Shown here in pieces: positions 57,840-64,000 of a stretch of 64,000 bases of DNA. Under the pieces are notes generated by a model, which saw nothing but the letters and a program-made list of their open reading frames with translations, was not told the origin of the DNA and did no database searches. The first letter of the stretch is position 1. Each line of letters opens with the position of its first letter. This stretch comes from Rhinopithecus roxellana (taxonomy: Eukaryota > Chordata > Mammalia > Primates > Cercopithecidae), in NCBI RefSeq assembly GCF_007565055.1, contig NC_044562.1:53082250-53146249 (forward strand), read 5' to 3'. The position numbers and the translations under genes are program-made.

Positions 57840-58762
57840 CAAAGACCTAAATGTAAGACCCAAAAAGATAAAACTATGGGAAGAAAACATAAGGGAAATG
57901 CTTCCAGAAATTGGTTTTGAAAAACATTTTATAAATAAGGTGAAAAGGTGCAGACAACAAAAGCAAAAATAAACAAATGGGATTATGTCAACTAAAAAGC
58001 AAAGGAAACAATCAACGTCATGAAAAGACAACCTACAGAATGTGAGAAAATATTTGCAAACTATTCTTGTGACAAGAGATTAATATCCAGAATATGAAAG
58101 AACTCAAACATTTCAACAGAAAAAAAAAATCTGACTAAAAATGGACAAATAATTGATAATTGAACAGACATTTCTCAGAAGGCATACAAGTGGCTAAGAA
58201 ATATATGAAAATAAAAGCTCAGTATCACTAATTAACAGGGAATCGCAAATTAAAGCCACAATGAAGTATCATCTCAGCCCAGTTAGGATGGTTTTTATCA
58301 AAAAGACAAAAAGTAATGAATGCCGGAAAGGATGCAGAGAAAAGGGAACTCTTAAGCTCAGTTAGTGGAAAAAATAACTATATGAAAGAGATAATCTGCA
58401 CTTTCATGTTTACTGCAGTGCTATTTATAATAGCCAAGGTATGTAATCAACCTAGGTTTCCAGCAACATATTAATGAATAAAGAAAATGAGATATAGACA
58501 ATGGAGTAATATTCAGCCACAGAAAGAAGAATCTTGTCATTCAAGTCAACATGGATGGAACTGTAGGACATTATGTTAAGTGAAATAAGCAGGAACAGGG
58601 AGTTAAACACCACATGTTCTCACTCATGTGGAAACTAAAAAAGTAAAGTTGATCTCACAGAAGTACCAAGTAGAACAGAGTATACTAGAGACTGGGAAGG
58701 GTTAGGGGAAGGGAGGGATAGAAAGATTTGTTAAAGGATATAAAATTACAGCTAGACAGGAG
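57840..58762 (+). mobile_element. L1 fragment, inverted copy of 52150-53070
   Basis: Here the L1 reads on the plus strand ('aacctacagaatgtgagaaa', 'aatattcagccacagaaag', 'gtgaaataagcaggaaca'). It differs from the left-arm copy by three single-base insertions near 58131, 58141 and 58427. The MaLR interrupts it at 58763. Confidence 0.82.
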
Positions 58763-61044
58763 TGTATTAGTCTGTTTTCACACTGCTATGAAGAAATACC
58801 CGAGACTGGGCAATTTATAAAGGAAAGGTTTGATTGGCTCACAGTTCCATATGGCTGGGGAGGCCTCAGGAAACTTAAAATCATGGTGGAAGGGGAAGCA
58901 GCCACATCTTACATGTTGGCAAGCAAGAGACAACAAGCAAGAGCAGGGAAAACTGCCTTATAAAACCATCAGATCTAGTGAGAACTGACTAACACATGAA
59001 CAGCATGGAGGAAACCAACCTCGTGATCCAGTCACCTCCCTCTCTTGATAAGTAGGAATTACAATTCAAGATAAGATTTGGGTGGGACACAGAGCCAAAC
59101 CATATTCTGCCACGGCCACTCCCAAATCTCATGTCTTTCTCACATTTCAAAACCAATCATGCCTTCTCAATACTCCCCCCAAAGTCTTAATTCATTTCAG
59201 CATTAACTCAAAAGTCCATAGTCCAAAGCCTCATCTGATACAAGGCAGGTCCCTTCCACCCATGAGCCTGTAAAATCAAAAGCAAGCTAGTTACTTCCTA
59301 AGTACAATGGGGATACAGGCATTAGGTAAATGCTCCTGTTCTAAATGGGAGAAATTGGCCAAAACAGAGGGGCTACAGGCCCCATGCAAGTTCAAAATCC
59401 AATAGGACAGTCATTAAATCTTAAAGTTCTTAAATAATATTCTTTGACTCCAAGTCTCACATCCAGGTCATGCTGATGCAAGAGGTGGGCACCCATGGTC
59501 TTGGGCAATTCTGCCTCTGTAGATTTCCAGGCTATAGCCCCCTTCCCAGTTACTTTCATGTGCTGGCATTGAGTGTCTGCACCTTTTCCAGGAGCATAGT
59601 GCAAGCTGTCAGTGGATCTACCATTCTGGAGGACAGTGGCCCTCTTCTCACAGCTCAACTATGCAGTGTCCCAGAGGGGACTTTGTATGGGGGCTCCAAT
59701 GCCACATTTCCCTTCTGCACTGCCCTAGTAGAGATTGTCCATCAGGGGTCCAACCCTGCAGCAAACTTCTGCCTGGACATCCAGGCATTTCCGTTCATCC
59801 CTCGAAATCTAGACAGGGTTTCCCAACCCTCAATTTTTGACTTCTGTGCACACATAGGACCTACACCATGTGGAAGCCACCAAGGCTTTGGGCTTGAACC
59901 CTCTGAAGCAATGGCCTGAGCTGTACATTGACCCCTTTTAGTCATGGCTAGGATGCAGGGCACCGAGTCTGGAGGCTGCACAGAGTAGTGGGGCTCTGGG
60001 TCCAGCCCAGGGAACCATTTTTCCCTCCTAGGCCTCCAGGTCTGTAATGGGAGGGGCTGCAGTGAAAGTCTCTGACATGCCCTGGAGACATTTTCCCCAT
60101 TTTCTTGGTGATTAACAATTGACTCCTTCTTACTCATGCAAATTTCTGCAGTGGACTTGAATTTCTACTCAGAAAATGGGTTTTTCTTTTCTACCATTTG
60201 GTCAGGCTACAAATTTTCCAAACTTGCATATTTTGCTTCCCTTTGAAATGTACTTTCCAATTTCAAGCCATTTCTTTGTGAACACATAAAACTGAATGAT
60301 TTTAGAATAATCCAGGACACATCTTGATAGAAATTTCTTCTGCCAGATATTCTAAATAATCTTTCTCAAGTTCAGAGTTCCACAGACCTTGAACAGGGGC
60401 AACATGCCACCAGTCTATTTGCTAAAGCCTAACATAAGCGTATTTACTCCAGTACCCGATAAGTTCTTCATCTCCATCTGAGACCACCTCAACTTGAACT
60501 TCATTGTCTATACTACTATCAGCATTTTGGTCACAACCATTCAAATCTCTAGCAAGTTCCAAACTTTCTCGCATCCTCCTTTCTTCTCCTGAGTCCTCCA
60601 AACTGTTCCAACCTCTGCCTGTTACTCAGTTCTAAAGTCACTTCCACATTTTTGAGTATCTCTGTAGCAGTGCCTCACTACCTCAGTGTCAATTTACTGT
60701 ATTATTTCATTTTTCCACTACTATAAAAAAATACCCAAGACTCGGTAATTTATAAAATAAAGGGATTTAATTGACTCATAGTTCTGCATGACTTGGGAGG
60801 TCTCAGGAAACTTACAGTCATGGTGGAAGGGGAAGCAGGCACATCTTACATAGTGGCAGGTGAGAGAGAGCAAGCAAGAATGGGAAAACTGTCTTCTAAA
60901 ATCATCATATCTAGTAAGAACTCACTATCACAGGAACAGAATGGGGGAAACTGCCCCCATGATCCAGTTACTGCCCTGTCTCTACATGTGGGGATTATAA
61001 TTCAAGATGAGATTTGAGTGGGGACACAGACCCAAACCATATCA
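58763..61044 (-). mobile_element. Complete MaLR retrotransposon, inverted copy
   Basis: Minus-strand counterpart of 49863-52149, with the 3' LTR at 58763-59108 and the 5' LTR at about 60698-61044. The internal region carries the largest arm difference: a 4-base length change with substitutions near 59800-59806. The 149-codon frame at 59470-59919 lies antisense to the element and is not a gene. Confidence 0.88.
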
Positions 61045-61282
61045 AGGTATCAAGAAGGAACAAATTCTAGTGTTCTATGCCACTGCAGGATGAATGTAGG
61101 TAATAATAAAATATATTTCAAATTAATAGAAAGAGGATATTGAATGTTTTCAACACAAAGAAATAATGTTTGAGATGATATGCTAATCGATCTGATCACT
61201 ATACATATGTATCAAAACAACACTATGGACCCCATGAATATGTACAATTATTATTTGTCAATTTTTTTTAAATTTAAAGGAA
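61045..61282 (+). mobile_element. L1 3' fragment, inverted copy of 49625-49862
   Basis: Plus-strand copy of the short L1 3' piece. One substitution (61188) separates it from the left arm. Confidence 0.78.
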
Positions 61283-64000
61283 AGATGAGGAACCAAGATG
61301 TCCCACTAGATGTAGCCAGGAAGAGCTTCTCCAAATGAAAGAGACCAGACCATCAAGTAGACTGGCATATTCTGAAAAGGTCTCTAGAAAGAAGGCATAG
61401 AGACTCGACAGAGTGAAGATTCAAGCCCTGGGCTGAAAGAGGAGGAATTTGGGAACCGTGCATGGGATTGCCTAGCACAAAGACTTGTTCCTGGCTCTAA
61501 TGTGAAGGGATAAGTGAAATAGGCATAGAGTGGACCATTCTTGCTATGGACCTCTGGGATCTTAGCTGTGGGAAATGCCATGACCCCCATGGACATCTGA
61601 GCTGGCAGGGAGAACTTCCTGGACAGCTGGCAGAGACAGAACTCCAACCTGTGTGGAGCACAGCCATGAATGCCCATACCCCAAGGCTCTCTCTACTCCT
61701 CCTGATGGCTTTAGCATTTGTTAGTTGCTCGGCCTAGACAGGGCAGGACTGCCTTGTCCGTGGGATGGGGCCAGTCTGATCTGAGTGACCCACCCCCATC
61801 TTTCAACCTCTCCCAGGGTCACTACCTGTCCCTACTCACTTGTAACACAGACTCAGCTGCCTAGCCAAAGGGCTCACTAGTGGTCACTGCAATAGCTCTT
61901 TCACTGGCAGATCCAGCCTGCTTGTCAGAACACTTTTATAGACAGACCCCTGCAAGCATACCTCTACCTACAGCCTTCCCCCAGCGGCACACACTCTCCA
62001 CTTGCCTCCAGCCCCCTAGTGCCTTGCTGATGTGTACATGGACCCCTTCCTGTCCTGCCAGTTCACATGTGCATGGGGACTTACCACTGCCCTACTGGCA
62101 CACTTTTGCTGACAGCCCCTATTGAAAGTTTGTTGCCAGTGGACTTGGAATACTTCAGCCACTCCAGCACAGCAGGTGGTTAACCTCAAGGAGCAAAAGA
62201 ACAAAGCTGCAATCCTACTACTAGCCCCCCAGCATTAGATCACATGGTTCAGGAGTGCTGAGTTGAGCCTTGGCCCCCTAAATGCATCTAGAAATGAAGC
62301 CAATTGACTAAACCCAACTTATACCACAGTCAAATCTTCAAGGGATATTAAAGAATGTGAAAGCAAAAAGCCTAATCCAAAAGATAGCAACTTCAAAGAC
62401 TAAAGGAACATCAACTCACATGGAAGAGAAAGAATGAGCACAAGAACTATGGCAACTCTAAAAGCCAGAGTGTCTTCTTATATTCCAAGTGACTAGACTA
62501 GCTCCCCAGCAATAGTTCTTAACCAGATTGAAATGACTGAAATGACAGACATAGAATTCAGAATCTGGATGGCAAGAAAGCTCATTGAGATACAGGAGAA
62601 GGTTGAAACCCAAACCAAAGAAAACAGCAGAATGAATGTTGAAAGACAACATAGTCGTTTTAAGAAAAAAACAAACTGAATTTCTGGAAATGAAAAATTT
62701 ACTAAAGGAGTTTCATAATGCAATTGGAAGCATTAATAACAGGACAGGTGAAGCTGAGGAAAGAATCTCAGATCTCAATGACTGCTCCTTTAAATCAATG
62801 CAGGCAGACAAAAATAAAGAAAAAAGAATTAAAGAAGAAGAAACCTTAAAGAAATATGGGATGATGTAGAGATCAAACTTGCAATACATTGCATTCCTGA
62901 AAGAGATGGAGAGAGAGAGCAAGCAACTTGGAAAACATATTTGAGGATATTGTGTGTGAAAATTTCCCTAACTTCACTAGAGATGTCAATATGCAAATTC
63001 AGGAAATTCAGAGAACTCTTATGAGATACTATGCAAGAAAACCATTTCCAAGACACATAGTCATCAGATTCTCCAAAGTCAATGTGAAAGAAAAAAATAT
63101 TAAGAGCAGTTAGAGAGAAGGGGTAAATTACATGCAAAGGTAACCTACTCAGGCTAACAGCAGACTTTTCAACAGAAACATTATAAGCCAGAAGAGATTG
63201 GGGGCCTATATTTAGCATCTTTAGAAATGAAATTCCAACCAAGAATTTCATATCAGCCAAACTAAGCTTCATAAGTGAAGAAGAAATAAAATCTTTTCAG
63301 ACAAGCAAATGCTAAGGGAATTTGTTACCACTGGACCTGCCTTAACGGAGTGCTAAATATGGAAATGAAAGACCATTATTACCTGGCACCACAAAAACAC
63401 ACTTAACTACATGGCCCATTGACACTATAAAGCACTATATAAACAAGTCTGCATAACAGTCAGCTAACAACACAATGGCAGGATCAAATCTTCACATATC
63501 AATATTAACCTTGAACATAAATAATATAAACACTTCACTTAAAAGACACAGTGGCAAGTTGTATAAAGAAGGAAGATCCCACTGTATGCTGTCTTTAAGA
63601 GCCTATCTCACATATGATGATACCCATAGGGTCAAAATAAAGGGTTGGAGAAAGATCTGTCAAGACAACAGAAAATAAAAAAGAATGGAGGCTGCTATTA
63701 TTTCAACCCAAATAGACATTATACAAGCAACGATCAGAAAGGACAAAGAAGGCCATTATATAATGATAAAGGGTTCAATTCAACAAGAGATTTAACTATC
63801 CTGAATATATATGTACCCAACACTGGAGCACCCAGATTCATAAAACAAACTCTTAGAGAGCTACAAAGAGAATTAGATAACCACACAATAATAGAGATTT
63901 CCACACTCCAGTGACAGTTTTAGACAAATCATCAAGGCAGAAAACTGAAACTTGACACTTGACCAAATGGACATTTGACCAAACAGACACCTACAAAATA
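61283..64000 (+). mobile_element. Old L1 LINE 5' half, inverted copy, continues past the window
   Basis: Plus-strand copy of the left-arm L1, starting with the 5' UTR at about 61283 ('gatgaggaaccaagatgtcc'). ORF1 remnants are at 62636-62869 (NRTGEAEERISDLND) and 62928-63113. The ORF2 start is at 63475 and endonuclease remnants are at 63645-63914 (GAPRFIKQTLRELQREL). Stops and frameshifts are shared with the left copy, so the decay predates the duplication. The two L1 copies point outward, away from the palindrome centre. Confidence 0.9.

Larger units (their letters stand above)
57443..64000 (-). repeat. Right arm of the large inverted repeat, cut by the window end
   Basis: Reverse complement of 46907-53466 with about a dozen scattered differences. 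Matching begins with TTACCCTG at 57443, opposite the last base before the N gap, and continues unbroken to position 64000. The true outer end lies outside the window. Confidence 0.97.

Noticed and set aside
59470..59919. 149-codon frame on the plus strand in the right arm
   Set aside because: It lies antisense inside the MaLR internal region. The left-arm counterpart (51104-51442) is shorter because of the arm difference near 51110, and no protein domain is recognisable.

Overview
This is vertebrate nuclear DNA: AT-rich, dense in Alu, L1, L2, MIR, MaLR LTR and DNA-transposon copies, with microsatellites and no operon-like gene order. The Alu/L1 mix makes it a primate. The youngest-looking Alu (35200-35501) has body and right-monomer changes that I associate with Old World monkey AluY lineages, so a macaque, baboon or vervet type of genome is the best guess. 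This is an inference, because no species label is visible. I found no protein-coding exon, tRNA, rRNA or intact gene. Every longer open reading frame is either a transposon remnant or chance, so the window reads as an intergenic gene desert or deep-intron sequence.

Layout. Positions 1-44400 are mostly single-copy, non-coding DNA punctuated by old repeats: MIR and L2 fragments, MaLR-type LTRs near 5.6-6.1 kb and 42.1-42.5 kb, a TA-flanked 501-bp DNA transposon at 31421-31921, a MER5-like piece at 33.4 kb, and a 3' L1 carrying two Alus at 34.8-37.3 kb. Thirteen Alu copies or fragments are scattered through the whole window. At 22003-22561 an L1 tail and an AluY sit side by side between three perfect copies of the same 13-bp target sequence.

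Positions 44419-64000 are the unusual part. The stretch from at least 46907 to 53466 reappears almost perfectly as its reverse complement at 57443-64000. This gives an inverted repeat with arms of at least 6.56 kb, about 99.8% identical by eye, and a spacer of about 4 kb. The right arm is still matching when the window ends, so the true arm is longer. Each arm holds most of an old 5' L1, a piece of a second L1, and a complete MaLR retroelement (LTR-internal-LTR) nested in that second L1. The left arm stops exactly at a 100-N assembly gap, which is followed by a (GAAA)n tract. The structure is therefore either a young or gene-converted palindrome, or an assembly error in which a second copy or haplotype was placed in inverted orientation. 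The spacer holds single-copy DNA, an MLT1-type LTR cut by an Alu, and an MIR split by another MLT1-type LTR.

No genes here work together. The functional content is the remains of retrotransposons. Repeat family names come from recognising consensus-like sequence by eye; subfamily names and repeat edges are approximate.
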